Source: Luscinia megarhynchos
Taxonomy: Eukaryota; Chordata; Aves; Passeriformes; Turdidae
Assembly: GCA_034336665.1 (NCBI GenBank)
Contig: CM067569.1
Span: 5,325,820 to 5,389,819, forward strand
Direction of reading: 5' to 3'
DNA length: 64,000 nucleotides
Of the stretch, positions 10,601 through 24,774 are shown piece by piece (the first letter of the stretch is position 1; each line of letters starts with the position of its first letter). A program made the position numbers and the translations under genes. The notes under the pieces are model-generated. The model was not told where the DNA came from. It made no database searches and worked only from the letters and a program-made list of their open reading frames with translations.

Positions 10601-13600
10601 ACATAAATTCATCAAATCATTGTCAGAGTACCACGAGCTGTGCTGAGTGGCCTGAGCAAAGCCAGAGTCATCCCCAAGGAACAAAGAGGAAAAAGATTTC
10701 TGAGGCACAAAAACCTCAAATTTTTATTTTTCAATAGAAATGAGGACAAATCTGTTTTAAAAGAGATGAGTTTCTGTCTATTTTCTCCTTCAGTACAAGC
10801 CCAGTCTTGTCTTTGCTTTGATCTGTTCATTGTAACAAAGAGTGAGCACCATTAAACTGTGTTGTAAAAGTAACTGAAATAACAGCTACAGAGATGAATT
10901 CTAATGCCAAGATAGATGATTATTCAGTGAGAAGCAAGCTACAGAATTCACACATTCTAACTCCATTAATTCAGTGTACCTGACCTGCTCATCTCTTGTT
11001 AACTGGGTAAAAGGACACAAAAAAAGTGAAATTTCTTTATGGCCAAGTAGCCAAAATCAGCACTGGCAAATGTGATGGAACACAGAGTCACCCTCTTTTG
11101 TATTTGGAAATGTAACATGACATAACTGAATTTGGCTGAAACCAATCATTCCAATTTAAGGAACCAGGGTCAAAAAAATAAAAACCCATCTCAGTAACAT
11201 TGCCCTGCACTCTGTTTGGCAGGTGCTGCTTAACCCTTGACAAACATTTTTAATTTAGAAAATTCCCTTTTGACCTGTTGACCTCAGTGTGTCTCTTGTC
11301 TTCTCCTTTTTGGTATTCTTTGAATCCTGCTAACAGCAATAATCATTACATTATTGCTCTTGCACACAAAACTGACCCAGTTGGGGTCAATGCAAAACAG
11401 AATGAAGGAAACACAATTTCAGACATATAAATCTACTGCTCACTAAATGTCTCTATTATTATTACCCTATTACTTGCTGTAATTTCCTCATAATTTCTGC
11501 TATCCTTTTGCCTCAAAATCAGGAAATATTAGGTGCACCTTTTTCCCATTTCTCTCCCTAATATTAAAACTCATATCATTTTTTGCTACTGTAGTAAATC
11601 TAAAGCAAAAATTATGTCCCCTTTAGGGCAAACATGACAGCTTGCTGTTCACAGAGCCAAGTAAAAGTTAGTACCCATCAATCAGTTTTCTGAAAACTGA
11701 GAGTCTTTTTATCAAAATTATACAGCTGCAGTTTCTAAGATATAAAAGAATCCATAATAGCATGGAACTAATTAAAGCACTTGGAAATGAGGGCAGAGAC
11801 AAAAAAAAAAGAGTTTATTTGGCCCTTAGGTTGTCCATATAAACAAACAAATACAGATTATGGAGGTCAAATTCCTTGAGCATCAGATTTTACTCCTTTT
11901 TTCCTGTAAAAAGTCTGGTTGGAAACAATCACAATAACTGAACCTAGACATAAACTAGCCCAAAGCAATGAGCACAATTCTTGGAAACAGAAATTTTAGA
12001 AAGTATTTTCTCCTGATTTAAGAGATGAAAAAAGATCACAGAGTCATATAATAGTTATAATAATAAGGTTCCTAACCCTAAATGAACTATTAATGGAATA
12101 CAAATACAAAGCAATAAAATAACTTTTTCCTTTTTAACATCATCAATAGTTTTAATTTGTATTTTACACAATAATCCCAGAAAGGCCTGTCCACTGAGAG
12201 ATAACAGGTCAACTGAAAAAAAACCCCAGATTAAAAAAGGTTGAATAAGGTGGGTTTGTTTCAGTGAACCTGGTCAAGGGCTTAGCTAAGTCATAAAGAA
12301 TGTGTGAGTTAGTTTTATTTGGAAAACATTTTTTTTAAAGAAAATTATATTTATCTGATCCCTCCCAGTTGACTGAAAATCTGTTAATAGAAACATTTAT
12401 TTTGCTGAATACAGGAGATTTAGAAAACATGAGAGTTTTCTTTTTGCAATTCCAACCACGCTTTTTATCCAAAAATTTCCTAAAAACTAAATTTTCTCCC
12501 AAGGCCATGACACAAACACAAATTGAGTTTCTTATCATTCTTCTGGTTGCTCTCCAGTTTAATTTTTGCTTCCCTGGTTTTTCTCCTCTAACCACTGACA
12601 GCTCTTCCTCAGAGTGATGGAAGTGAGGGGTGGGAAGGGAAGAGAAGATTGCAAAACCATGAAATTCCAATGCCAGCATTTACATGATGACAATCCCTTG
12701 GCCTTTTTCATCTGTCTCTAAGACCCATTTAATTGTTCATTACTTTCAAGTAAGTGACAGATATCCAGTATGTGCATCAGCTTTAAGGAGATTTGTAGTT
12801 GCCAATAGATCAAAAAATATACATGCTGGAGGCCACCTAACTCTGCTTTAATATATTTAAAAAGAAGATTTATATGGCATTTAGGATATTCCTGTGAAAT
12901 ACAGCAAGAGTGATGGGACTTTGCCTAGATAACACCAGATTATGACAAAAACAAGCCAGCAGGATGTAATAAGAACAAGTTAGCAGGAATAAGTAACTGC
13001 AGCACTCACTGAGCAGCAATGTGAAATTTGTCACAGTGGTGATTATTTATATTGTAGCACCAAAGCAGCAGCACTATGATTAAAGTCCTGTTACAGAATT
13101 CAGTTTTAATAAGAGCTTTAACCTTTAGCTTGTTGGAAAAAATACCATTAGAATGGCAAAAAGTCAGAACATAGAATAAGAACTTTGAGTGGTATTTTAA
13201 ACTATATTTTTATGGATGAAAATTTTATTGAGGCATCAAGCATTAAATCTTCTAAAATACTTTTAAGTTTTTCATTGTGTTCATTAAAAACAGTTGACCA
13301 TCAAATCAAGATCAGTCAAGATCAGCAAAGTTTGGCTCCATGGAAGTTTTCCCCTGCAGCAGTAGTTATACTTCACTCTGTTTTCTATCTTGCATTTTAG
13401 TCTCATATTCAGTGTCACAAACCATCATTTTAATTTCAGAGATCTCAGCTGTGTTAAGACAAAATGATTTCACAAACGTGTGGAATATTGTGGCAGCCCT
13501 GTCAGTGAAATTGCTGCCTAGGAACAGAAGGCTGATGTTAAAGGTGAATAACAAAAAGCAAATGTTGGAACTTAGTCACCTTCTAAAGAGGGAAATGAAA

Positions 13601-15994
13601 TCACTGCTGGTCCCACTGCAGGCAATAAAAACAGGAAGATAATCACAAATCTTCCCTTTTTAGCTTTTATTTCTACATCTTTAGGCATATAAATGTTCAA
13701 TTTTTTTAAATTATATAGTAACATCACACCCTAATATTAATGTCATTAAATAGATCTTTGATAGTTAATTGTAATTTGGGTTACCATGCTGGGCCATAAA
13801 ATTGATGCTTTCCACAGTCTAATTAAAGAGCATGTAATAAATGTAATATTGCAGTGACATGGGTGGAAACTATAGGGAAGTTATGGAAATGGGGGAAATT
13901 TTGAAGTGTTGCAGAGTCCCAGTTTCAGCCCACGTGGCATTAAGAGTTATTCTGGTTTTTGCACAACCTTTCCTTCCATGTCCTTCATGATTAACAAAAG
14001 GGCCTCTGCAGCTGGTGTCTCTCAGCAGAGAAAAGAGACTCAAATCTCTTGGAATAAAGAGAAGAATAGCTTCTCTCTATTAAATATAGTCCCCAACCAG
14101 GAGTAGGTGTTAAGGAGGAGAACACTGTGGCATTGTGACATTCAATAGCATGACATTGAATTGAGGCAGCATGATGAGGCACAGCCCACAGACACTGGTC
14201 ACTGCCACTCTCAGAAATGACAGAGAAAAAAATTTCCAAGATGTATTTTCATCTCTCACACTCAATAGAGAACAGTGATCTTGACTCCCACATACCTGAC
14301 ACAGTGCTGGGCGATGATTTGAAGAGAAGAAAATGAAATAATATTATCTCACTTTGAGAAAATAGAATTACTTCTGAAAATGTCATGATTGCAGCAACTA
14401 TACATTGATTTCTTTATTACCATGAAACCATGCCTCCACATCTTGTAAATCAAATTAAAAGCACTACAGTGGAAATTGCTTTTCACCACTTCTAATAATT
14501 TTAGACCCTGGGTGAAATAAAATAATTTTTCAACAAACTTTTCATAAGACCTTATTGTACTTTGCTATAGCTTTTGCTTCTGTGGTGCTTTACATCTTCT
14601 TCTCAAAATAAGAAAAAAGGGAGTTACCATAAAACAAATGTAGATTTTATGGTCAAAAGGCTGGGGAGAGGCCAGGGAACTACACTGACTTGGGAAAGGG
14701 CAAGTTGAAAACAATCCCTCTGTGGGTCAAGCAGGGTTCTTGCCCTTTCCTTTCCCTGTAACAAGAGCTCATTAACTGCTTGTTTTTAATCAGCCCTGCA
14801 GCACCTTTGCTGCTCTTTCTTATCACCTCATCAGGCCTTGGGTTGTAGCAGATCCAGGTCCCTGGAGCTTGAACTGAGAGCTGGGACTGTGATATTCACA
14901 TAATTTTCCCAGTTTCAATTAGTTTTTGATCCAATGCACTTGTCTCAAGGTCTGTTCAGAAAACTGAAGGTGTGGAAATAGCTTCCATCAGGTTTCAGTA
15001 TGAGGCTGCAAGGGACATTTTCCAGTGACATTATGGGCTGCTCTGACTGGCCTGTGAGTGATCTGTGAACATCAGCTTTTCATCATTCTCCTCAAGCCCA
15101 TTTGTAAATCCTCTCTTTTTTTCTTAGCCATGGTTCTATTTGCCAGTAACTCACACTCCTTAATGGAACAAGGTGACTTTTAGGGATATTAGAAAGAGAT
15201 TTGTTTAAAACTTTAGAAATAAAGCACAGAAGTTGGGTATCCATCCTTCCCTTTAGAGCATGCTTAAATAAACAGGGCCCAGTGAAGTCAACAGCAAAAT
15301 TTTCATTCACTTTGACAGATTATGGGTAGGGAATGTTAATCACTGGTTAATCTTGGGAGATATGACCCAACCTTACCACATCACAAACTTAAAATCTTAG
15401 TGCAGTGCATACATCAAAGCATTTACAAACCCACAGCAGACAAAAGAAAAGAAAAAACAAAAACCACAACCCAAATTTATTTCCAGCTTCAGAAAAGTAA
15501 AAGGTCTTGTATTCTCATTTGGTTTGAATATAGCTTGTAATAACAATAAATATTTCATGCCAGGGGCAATAGTCTCACACAGCACTTCCTGTAGTCTCTC
15601 TCATTTCTTTCCTCTTGACCCATGTTCATATTTGCAAGGCAGATACTTCAGGGACTACCCATGTCTACAAGCTATAAAATGATGTCAGGTTTACAGCACA
15701 CATCCATCTTCCTTAAAAATGCTCACTATTCTTCACCAATATTCCCAATGATTAACTTAGGGCAAAGCTTTTACAGCATTTGGGTTGCACTGTGGAACAG
15801 AGCTGTAAAATTATTTTCCTAAGAGGATTCATTTCCATTAGTGATGTATTTACTGTTGCCACCACATGCAATCAAATCATCATTTATATAAACCTTCCCT
15901 TGCAAATCAAGTGTTTGTATTCAGCATCCCTCAAGCTGTTGCTGCTGTCACAGTGAAAATAACAAAATAAAGGATTCTCCTGGGATCTTTATTC
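7661..15994. other. Long AT-rich unique stretch, no gene recognised
   Basis: Over 8 kb without a recognised repeat or gene. A pyrimidine-rich tract lies at about 8090-8143 on the plus strand. A possible 29-nt exon lies at 7911-7939 on the minus strand: its acceptor ends in CCCCAG, its donor is GTAAGTA, and it is open in phase 0. Frames such as 9073-9366 (97 codons, lysine- and glutamate-rich) lack domain features. The AT-rich parts at 11.4-12.4 kb and 13.6-13.9 kb hold many A and T runs but no tandem repeat. Confidence 0.5.
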
Positions 15995-16075
15995 TTGGAG
16001 TGGGTCCAGTGGTGGGCTGCAAAGATGGTGAGCCTGGAAATTCTCTGTTATTTAGATGAGGATATAGAGAATGAT
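15995..16075 (+). mobile_element. CR1 LINE fragment, end of ORF2, plus orientation
   Basis: The nucleotides GGAGTGGGTCCAGTGGTGG then GCTGCAAAGATGGTGAG match the CR1 segment encoding the well-known LE.VQ..A.KM motif near the end of ORF2. The local frame reads EWVQWWAAKMVSLEILCYL. Similarity fades after about 16075. A very short internal remnant; no 3' tail is present. Confidence 0.72.
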
Positions 16076-17686
16076 ACTACAGATCCACCTGTGCAGGCAC
16101 ATCCACCTCTTGGCAGCTCCATCCAACTTTGTCCTGCTTCAGGATCTGCTCATTTGGTCTCTAAAACCATTAGCAATTCTTTACTCAATTAAAAACAAAG
16201 GGTTGCTTTGAACCCAGCCTATTTTTAAAAAAAACAACTTGCAGGAAACTGTGCAGATATTGAAATTCCATCTAAAGAAGAAGGTTAAAAGCAGCTGAAA
16301 TTTTTAAAAAATCCTCATTTTGTCTCATACAGCTTTTTCAACATTGTTTCCCAAGATATTACATTTGCAGCCAGCCAGTATTACTTTATTTATATCCTAT
16401 TACAAATGGCATTCAAATGTAAACATCTGCAAGGTGTTGAGCATCCTCAGCAAACTTCTGAGTAAGCTCAACTCCCACCAGCCACAGATGGAGAGGAGGG
16501 GGCTGAGAAGTACATTGCAGGAGTCATCTCTGAGTACATTTAAATTTAATTCCATTTTGAGAGGTGTTGTGCTTTGGGGCCACCCAATCACTCTCCACAT
16601 TTAGAAGGCTGACTCTTCCAGCAGCTGAAAGCTGCACTGGAGCCTCTCCTGAGGGGCTGAATCTCTCAGCACTTTGACACTGTGACTGGCTGGGAGGGTC
16701 CAAAGTGTAAAATCCACCATAAAAATCCATAAAACCAGGAGAGCACAGCACAAAGCTCTTTTTTTTTTTTAATTTTCCCCCAGGTTTGACTTGAAAGCAA
16801 AAAAGCTCCAAACTTTTGGAATCTGATGGCAACTTGTGCCAGTTGGGTGGGTTCTATGTGGGTAATGTGGATAATTCAGATTTATGCAGAACATTAGTTT
16901 TTTTTCACCACAGCTCACTACTTGTGCTTTCCATTGGCTGAATCACAACATGCTCCTGCTGGATTAAATTAGGGGTTTAGACCAAGTAAATTATCAAAAT
17001 ACAGACTTAGTGAACAAATCCTTGAAAATCCGTGAGAGATGTGTCTCACAAAGAGACCTGTACAGCTTAGTAGTACTAAATTACAGGAAGAATTGCTATA
17101 CAACCTGGAAAATCAATTTTTTTAAACTCTGTTAAAACAGATAGGGCCAGGCCAGCCCAGTCTAAGACTAGAGCAGTAACAATATCAGCACTGTGAGCAG
17201 CTTCTTTAGGAAAACACTTTTGCACTTGATGAAACTGAATAGACTGACAACTTTGTGAGCCACTGCAAACCATAAATGAAAACTATAATATTCCTCTCTG
17301 TAGATTTCAGACATTTATGAAGCTAAAATATCATAGCAGAAGCTTTAAGATGCACTCCACAGTCCCAAGCACATCCCAGTCCTGATCCCTGCCTGGGGAA
17401 GAAGGCTGTGCTCATTAAAAAGATAATAGAACATGAGAATCTATCTTGTAACGTTTGTAAACAACTCCATGAGTTATCCTCAAGCCAGAAGCTTTCTGGA
17501 GATCAAAGGAGCTCGAGATATCAAAGCTTCTGAAGCACAAGGGAGGTTTAGAATATAATTGACAATCTCAGCATCAGCACAAAGGCTCAGGAGCCAAAAT
17601 GCTCCTTCCCAGCTCTCAAACTGCTCAGGAGAAATTTGCACTCAGCAATTATTGAGCAGAAGCCATTTGGGGTCAGTTTGGGTTTG
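16076..17686. other. Unique non-coding sequence, nothing recognised
   Basis: AT-rich with a 12-T run at 16759-16770. Frames are short and overlap on both strands. No repeat family or RNA gene is seen. Confidence 0.5.
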
Positions 17687-17729
17687 TTTGGGTTTTTTTC
17701 CAAAGAGTTTGGGTTTTTTCTCCAAAGAG
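17687..17729 (+). repeat. Two-copy tandem repeat, 21-22 bp
   Basis: Two adjacent copies of TTTGGGTTTTTT(T)CCAAAGAG lie at 17687-17707 and 17708-17729. They differ by a one-base length change in the T-run region, consistent with local slippage duplication. Confidence 0.85.
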
Positions 17730-20700
17730 TTACTTTTTCTCACTAAAGTAAGAGCAGCATGATTTCAGAAAAAAAAAAAAAGTGTACATAAAAACATTCT
17801 TTCATTAACATATTGATTAGAATCTCAGTAATGTGCAATAATCACTTTTTAAATTTAAAATTGTTTTGTGCCATTTTTTCAGGTTGTGATTACAGCTCAG
17901 AATCCAAAGCTTAAATAATCATAAAACATACATCATAAAACAAAAAATCCCCTGGTTATAAATCTCAAGGTATAGATAAAATATGCTTTTACATGAGGAT
18001 AGGCTAGTCAGATGTTGTATAATTAAGTCAAGTTATCTCAGCAGGACATCTGAAGGCTGTGGCATGGTTTGAGGATATGGGTTTGCTCTCAACAAAAGCA
18101 ATAAAAATATGCATTTGGGAGAGGTCTTCAGAGAACCCAATGGGATTTTATGCTCTTGTTGTACTTTGTGTTATTTTATTTCAGCAGAATGCTGCTAAAA
18201 TATTTCATTAAAAATAAAAATAAATATATAAAATATACTAAACAACAAAACCCAAAAAGTTCCCATCTGAGAGCTGACTCTAAATTCTTTCTGAGGTTGC
18301 AGCTGCACTGCAGGCTCTATCCATAAGCAGTAACTTCAAGGTAATGACTTTGGTATCTTGAAAATCCAAAGCCCATGAAAACAGGAGGCACCAGCCATCC
18401 TGAAAAGCCACACTTCAAGGCAATACTGGGGAAAAAAATAACCCAGTATATATCCAGTGATTTAACAATATTATACCTCTGTTAGAATGATGGTAAAACC
18501 TTCAAAGACTCTAATTAGGCTCCAAGAATCACAGAGGATTACAAGACTATTTCACAACACTAAATATTGCATAATTACTTAAAGTATTTTTTTTTTTTGA
18601 GAATATCGTTTCCTTAGCATGTTCAGGATGGAAAAACAATGGGCAGCTCTAGCACGTGGGCTCATTAAATCTTAGGCTGAGTTTAATTATTTTTCAAAAA
18701 GAAATGTCAATTGTAACACTAGTTGTTAATTTAGCCACTGAAGTGATGTATTAAGAGCAACATCTCTGGGCAGAATGACAATAATTACCCACATTGCAAT
18801 AAAAGCTCAGCACAGCACATCAAGGAAATCTCAAGTATGGTGGAACAAAGTCACTCTGTAAAGATTTTTGCAGGCTTAATTCTTTCCTTGAGCAACTGAT
18901 GATTATTCTGCACAGAGATAATTACAAAAATCAAACTGTGGAAAGAGCAGTGTCAGTTGTGGCAAATTCTGTGGAGAAGATTTCCATTTATTAAAAAAAA
19001 AAATCATTACAGTTGTTCTGAAGCATTCCCCTTCTGTTGAATGTACATTCATAGTCCTAAAACTCCTGTGTCCCCATTCTTCTTAGTTTAAATCAAATGA
19101 GCTGATATTTTATCTGAATTATCTGCAAAGTCATAAAATCCTCATATATAAATGAACACATCCTATCTACCTGCCAAAATAAAAGTTAGGCTAAATTTCA
19201 ATATATTTTTTGTGTTCAGCTGGTGCATTTAAGGTTCTTTCCCCACCACATCTACCACTCTGAGGATTTCATTCTTCAATGGCTTCTATAATGGCTTTTG
19301 TATTTATACAAAAATATTTTAGATCTTACAAAAAATATCTCATTTGAAGGTTGTGATGACAAGTAAACCACTCCTTTATTTGCAACAACCTTCCCTTGCA
19401 CCCACAGTGTGTTACATGACTGATCTTCCAAATGTCTCAGCCTTGCTGCCAGCACCAGATCTTCTCCATTCTCACTCTGAAACCAGCCCAGTTCCCCTGG
19501 GCTCCATTCAAGTCTCAAAGAATCAGCACCTGATCTCCTCCTCCCTGGTCTTGTAGCTTCTAATGACTTGCTGCTTATTGCATCCAAGTCAATTTTTCTG
19601 CTAACAGAGAGCTTGTCTCAGTCTGAGAACCCCCCAAAGCATTTAGGAGCTGTAGAAACATTCAGAAGCACAATTAAAAGGCAAAGCAATGAATTATGAG
19701 CTCTGCCCCTACTTCAAAGGATGAGGCAATAAACCAGAGAGTCCCAGGCACAAATTTACATCAGAATCCCTGGATATCCCCAAAATTAACAGTTTCTGCA
19801 AGACCTCTTCTGACCAATAAGGATTTTCAGAATCTTGAGCATGATGTGTGTTATATCCTCACACACAGCTGAAGGAAGGATAGATTTGAAAAGAAGGTTC
19901 AGCTAGAGCAGATCCCAGGCAGAAACCCCCAGGATTAAAGAAGTGTGGGTCCTGCCACCTCTGTTAACTCAAGTCTACAACTAATAAAGGGAGGCCCATG
20001 TTGGTAATAAATGCAGAAGCAATTTGCCTGTAATATGCAGGTATCTGACAGGATTCATTTTAGTCCCTTTTTTAATAGCAGACACTTATCAACAGTCCAA
20101 TTATCTTAATGCCAAGTCATAAAAATTACGAAAAAAATATCCAGAGAAGACAAAAATAACATGGCAATGGTGATTAGAAAAGCACTTCATTTGCAGGAGG
20201 TACTTTGACACCCACAAAAAGAGCAGTGACATCCAAAGCAGCAAGAACCTCATTAGTCACTAAGAAGTTTTGCACAAAAAGCCAAAGTCATCACAAAACA
20301 ACAGAACTTCCTGGTGGAATGAGGTTGGCCCCGGGTTTTTCATCATTCAAATTGTTTCCTGTGCCATATGGTCAAAAATGAGAAGCTTCTAAAGTGACTA
20401 ATTACTGAGAGAAGTGGAGAGAGCTGTTTGGCCTTATACAGAGAGCATCCCCCAGGTTCCCTGCCCAGACTCCTCCCTTCCACAAAGAGGTTTCAATAAT
20501 AAAATCCATCTTTTGCTTATTTGCAGCAAAACCTTTTTCTTGTAATTTTGCTCATAGAGTCAGGCATGTAAAAACCTACCCTTTTGGTCCCACTCTTGGA
20601 AGTAGCAAGAGAAAAGAAAATTATTGTGGCTCCTTTATTTTAACCACTGAAAATGCTTAGGTGCTGGTAAGCAGTGCAATGTGAAGAAATGAGCTTTACA

Positions 20701-21942
20701 GAGATTTGAAAGAGCTTAAAAAGGGATTTAAAATGCACCAGTTGATTGCTTATAGAGTTGTGAAGATCAGCTAAGACTGAATTTAGTTGTTCAGACTGCA
20801 GGGATGCAAAGGGAGCTCGAAATTGCAGCTGCTGAGATTGTCCATGGTCCATAACACGTTCATCACCATTGGGATGGCTGAGGAAAGTGGGTTTGAGCTG
20901 CTGTTTGTGTGAAATATGGAGCTGTTTGTATGGACAGCAGGCAATCACAGACTTGCACACTTTTCAGAAAAACAGCAGGGAAAGCAAGGAAGGAAGTGCA
21001 GAAGTGTCCTGCTACTAAACCAACCACAGGATAACACCACAAATTTTGATTTTTGGCAACATTTTCACGTTAGCACTATGCCCCTGTTTCTGCCTTGGAT
21101 CACTCCTGTTCATGGGTAAGGACAGGGAAACTGCATTTCCTTGTGATTCCTCCCTTGAGCCAAGATGAGCTTTTGCTCCTCAGAGCACCACAACTCTCAT
21201 GCAGATGTTCCAAGCACTTGGAAATTGATATTTTACAAAATAAAAGAGCTACAATGCCTCAGTGTCAGCCCCAGAAGGTCAAAGCCTCCCTGCCTACATC
21301 TCACACTTGCTCTTCTACAAATGTTTCACGCAGGGAAACCAGCTGAGAGCCCTCATTCTGCTCCCTTTCATCTGCCCAGGGAGGCAAAGGTCACCTCTCT
21401 TCCAAATAAATTATCACTTTTAGGGCAGCCTTGTGGTCTGCTGCTTCAAAGAGTGGAGAGCAGCTCAGCACTGAGTGCAGCCAGACCCCGTCCTTGAGAG
21501 GGGGCAGAGGCAGCTCCCCTCCTGGAGGGTTTGGCAGCTGGGGATTTCTGCTCTTGCTGCCTGCACAGAGGTGAGATGAGATTGAGTCATGTCTGCCTGC
21601 TGGGCTGTGCTGGCACTCCAAACCAACCTGGCACACTTCACACAGCTCCAAGGTCAGGAGCTCTGACTCCAAAAGGGCTGAGGTCTGAAATATCTGCTGG
21701 GGCTTAATACAGAATTTTGGGTTTGTCCACTCTAGGTAGCACAGAATGCAGCATCACGAGTGTATTCATGCCAAAAAACCCATGTTCACATATTTGAAAA
21801 TTCACTTACATGAAAATTAGACAGACTCTATATGGTCAAAATTCACAATCTGTTCATCTGCATTCAGCTCCAGCCATCAGGCTGACTACAGCACCTAGTC
21901 TGAATAGAATAGCTAATAATATGAAATTCAGTTGCATTCCAC
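17730..21942. other. Unique non-coding sequence, nothing recognised
   Basis: AT-rich DNA with A and T runs at 17768-17780, 18587-18598 and 18992-19002. It becomes GC-richer at 21.3-21.65 kb, where overlapping frames of 83-110 codons occur on both strands without domain features. Confidence 0.5.
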
Positions 21943-21961
21943 AAAAAAAAAAAAAAAAAAA
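21943..21961 (+). repeat. Poly-A run, 19 bp
   Basis: A run of 19 A residues. No AATAAA lies just upstream and no flanking target-site duplication is evident, so it is treated as a simple homopolymer and not as a retrotransposon tail. Confidence 0.85.
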
Positions 21962-22263
21962 GTCACAGGCCAGGGTTTTATGCTGGTCTGCAATGACAGA
22001 GAAAAGACAAAACAGGTACACCAACTGTTGAATACATTTTTTGTAAAATCACAAGGGAATGAGCAATAGCCTGCATGATTGACTCAAGAATTTCCAACAG
22101 CCTTTCTGGGTTTTCCACCAAAATAAAATAAATGCTCTAATTCACTGATCTTTATTATATGACAAGAGTTGTGACAGATTTAAAATATAATACAATTCTG
22201 GTAACCAATTTTTTTTTTCGAAATGGATACTTGTCTTCAGCTAAAAGCATTATATTTAAGTCA

Positions 22264-22296
22264 AATATCCCCAATGAGCAGCAGATTGGGGATATT
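22264..22296. repeat. Perfect 12-bp inverted repeat with 9-nt loop
   Basis: The arms AATATCCCCAAT (22264-22275) and ATTGGGGATATT (22285-22296) are exact reverse complements, separated by GAGCAGCAG. The next base pair outward does not match. As RNA this would form a stable 12-bp hairpin, but it is too short for a typical microRNA precursor. There is no T-run after it on the plus strand. Function unknown. Confidence 0.9.
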
Positions 22297-24197
22297 GGCA
22301 ACAAACACACAATTCTCTATATTACCTTATTTTTTTTGTGTCAACACCATGCACAAAGCAGAATTACAATTCAAAAATCACATGGAATGAAGTAAATGTT
22401 TGCTATTAATATCATTGCTCTCAAAGAATAAGGAATTTCTTATTATGATTCTTATATAATCAACTCAGTCCAATATGGTGAAAGTGTAAAAATGCCAAAT
22501 CCAATGTATAAACAATATTGTGCCCTCGAGTTAGTCAGTAGCTGCAACACATGGTTGTGTTTTGGAACATAACTGAGCTGAACCCACACATTTCTCTTTT
22601 TAGCATGTGTCATTCCATCAAATATGTTCAAAGCTCGATTTCTGGTTGTGTTCTGTACTGGCAGCTATAAAAACTAATGACTGTACTGCAGGGTGGGACA
22701 TTTGGGTCACTTCTAGCAGCAGAAATCAAGAATAATTTTGCCATGGTGCCTAAGAACCTTCACATTGAAATCTCAGCTGGCAATTTCTGGGAGTAAAAAA
22801 CAAATCCAAAGCAGAACTTGATGGCTGGGAGGCACATGGGATTTATAGCCTAGCTTCTTTTATAATGACATTCATTAACCATTCTAAGAAATGACAACAA
22901 AATATGACACAGGGACCTTTCTGAAACCTCCTGTTAGGTCCATGTGGCTTTTTTTTGCTTTCAAAGATCCCCCTGGTCTGGCCAAAACAACACCACCACC
23001 TTTTTGCTGCTGAATTTGCCAGGCACAACACACAATCAGTATATTGTTACATTTTTCCTTTATAGGAAGAATCAACTAGCTTGTTTCAACTTTTTTTCCT
23101 GAAAAATACAGTTTGAAAAGCCTTTCTATCTTTTACATTATGTCACTGGATTTTAAGGAAAAATTATTACCTTATTCTAGCTCCCTGTACTGTGTTGTGT
23201 TTAACAGCATGGTCATGACAATGAAAATTAGTAAAACAGCAAAATCACAGTTCAGAATTTCTAGGGATGACTTAGAAACACTGTTAATATCAGAGACAGT
23301 ATTCTGCTCCTGTCTCTCAGTAAAAGCCACAAGCATGCAGATCAATGAGGATTTAACACTGATATTTTAAAATGTCAAACCAGTTTAAATCAGTCTCTTT
23401 GTTTATAAGCAACTTCTCCAAGCACCATAAACGAGTCAGCTCCCAGTGCCAGCTCCAGCTCCACAGGCTGAGCAGAATTTTATAACTCTGCTCTGCCAAA
23501 TTATCAGGGCTTGACCAACACAGATTTGCAGGCATGGAACATCACTGGGATCAGAGGCTTGGAAGCAAAATACCTGCTCTCTGCAGTTGTCAGTTTTATA
23601 TCTCTGGAGGAAAGAGCTTCTGACAAAGTGCTCCTGATGCAAAGCTACGAGCACTCGACATCTTTGTCACATCTGGAGGCACACAGGGAAAGGGCTGCAG
23701 GCATTCCCAGGGGTCCCCATCTCATCAACTTCTTGTCCTCCAGGCAAGAACAAATCCAGGCAGTTTGTTTCTGTGTGAGCACTGGAACATTTATCCAGAC
23801 CTCACAGAAAGTGAGGTGATGTTTTTCCACTGTACAGTGGACACTGGAGCAGGTTCTGTTAAAAAGTCTCTTGGGTAGGTAACATTTTACAAAATTTCTT
23901 CACTCCCTTGAATTTTGTACTAAGGCATTAGCCAATAATTGCACTGTTAATACATATATTTTCAGATATGCAACACATCAGTAATATATTTGTCTATAAA
24001 ACATATTTCTATGCATGCTTAGATATATATTTAAAACTATGCCAGTTTTTATTGAATTCAAATGCACAATATAACTTTACTGAAGCATCTGGTTTTTTTG
24101 GCTGGGATTTATTAACTGTTAAAGCAGCAAGGAGAAGTACATTTAATTTAGGAACAGAGCACTGAAAAATGTGCTCATTTTAACAAGTAACATTGCA
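22297..24197. other. Unique non-coding sequence, nothing recognised
   Basis: AT-rich up to 23.4 kb, then a slightly GC-richer 23.4-23.8 kb. Frames up to 102 codons overlap on opposite strands. No repeat family is recognised. Confidence 0.5.
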
Positions 24198-24255
24198 CTC
24201 ATAGAATCCTTTTGATTGGAAAAGACCCTTGAGATCCTAGAGTCCAAGACTTTAA
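24198..24255 (-). mobile_element. CR1 LINE scrap, 3' terminus, minus orientation
   Basis: CATAGAATCCTTTTGATTGG then AAAAGACCCTTGAGATCCTAGAGTCCAA matches the reverse complement of a CR1 3' end, starting at the terminal octamer. Only about 55 bp remain recognisable. This version, with GGAAAAGACC rather than GGAAGGGACC, is typical of another CR1 subgroup than the copy at 4.4 kb. Confidence 0.82.
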
Positions 24256-24370
24256 ATATAAGCTATATTAAGACTGGAGCTGTAGTTTTTCCAAGCTGCC
24301 AGAATTCAAAAATTTCTGCCCAGATTCTTCTAGTTGTTTTATGAGTGCAGTGTGTGATGTGTAATATCAA

Positions 24371-24390
24371 ATTTATTTATTTATTTATTT
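24371..24390 (+). repeat. (TTTA)n microsatellite
   Basis: About five perfect TTTA units. Confidence 0.9.
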
Positions 24391-24774
24391 GGCTATATTC
24401 TATGGTCCATGAGATTTCTTATTTGGCAGAGAAGTACTGCACTATCCTAAAACCACCATACAAATGTAAGGTAGGAAAATATAGGAATTGCAATCTGCAG
24501 TTCAATCACAATCCCAATAAGAGCCCAGCTCTACAGCACATCTGTAAGGGACAGAACAGCAATTATATAAAATGGGTGTCAGTCAAGCACGACTGCAAAC
24601 ATCAACTTTCATTTGTCTGTGGTGGACCACTATCAGTAATTGCTCTATTTTACAGACCTGCAGTCCTCCCTAAATCTCTGGTTTTCAGCATCTCTCTTTG
24701 TCAGGAGAGCTTTCACATTTCTGCCTCTCTGCAAATGTGACACTGTCTTGTCAGAAGTGCAGGTGGCCACTTAC

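Noticed and set aside
13185..13400. YIFMDEN as a viral polymerase YMDD-like box (endogenous hepadnavirus)
   Set aside because: Only the short MD match is present; surrounding residues have no polymerase motifs, and the frame is AT-rich noise.
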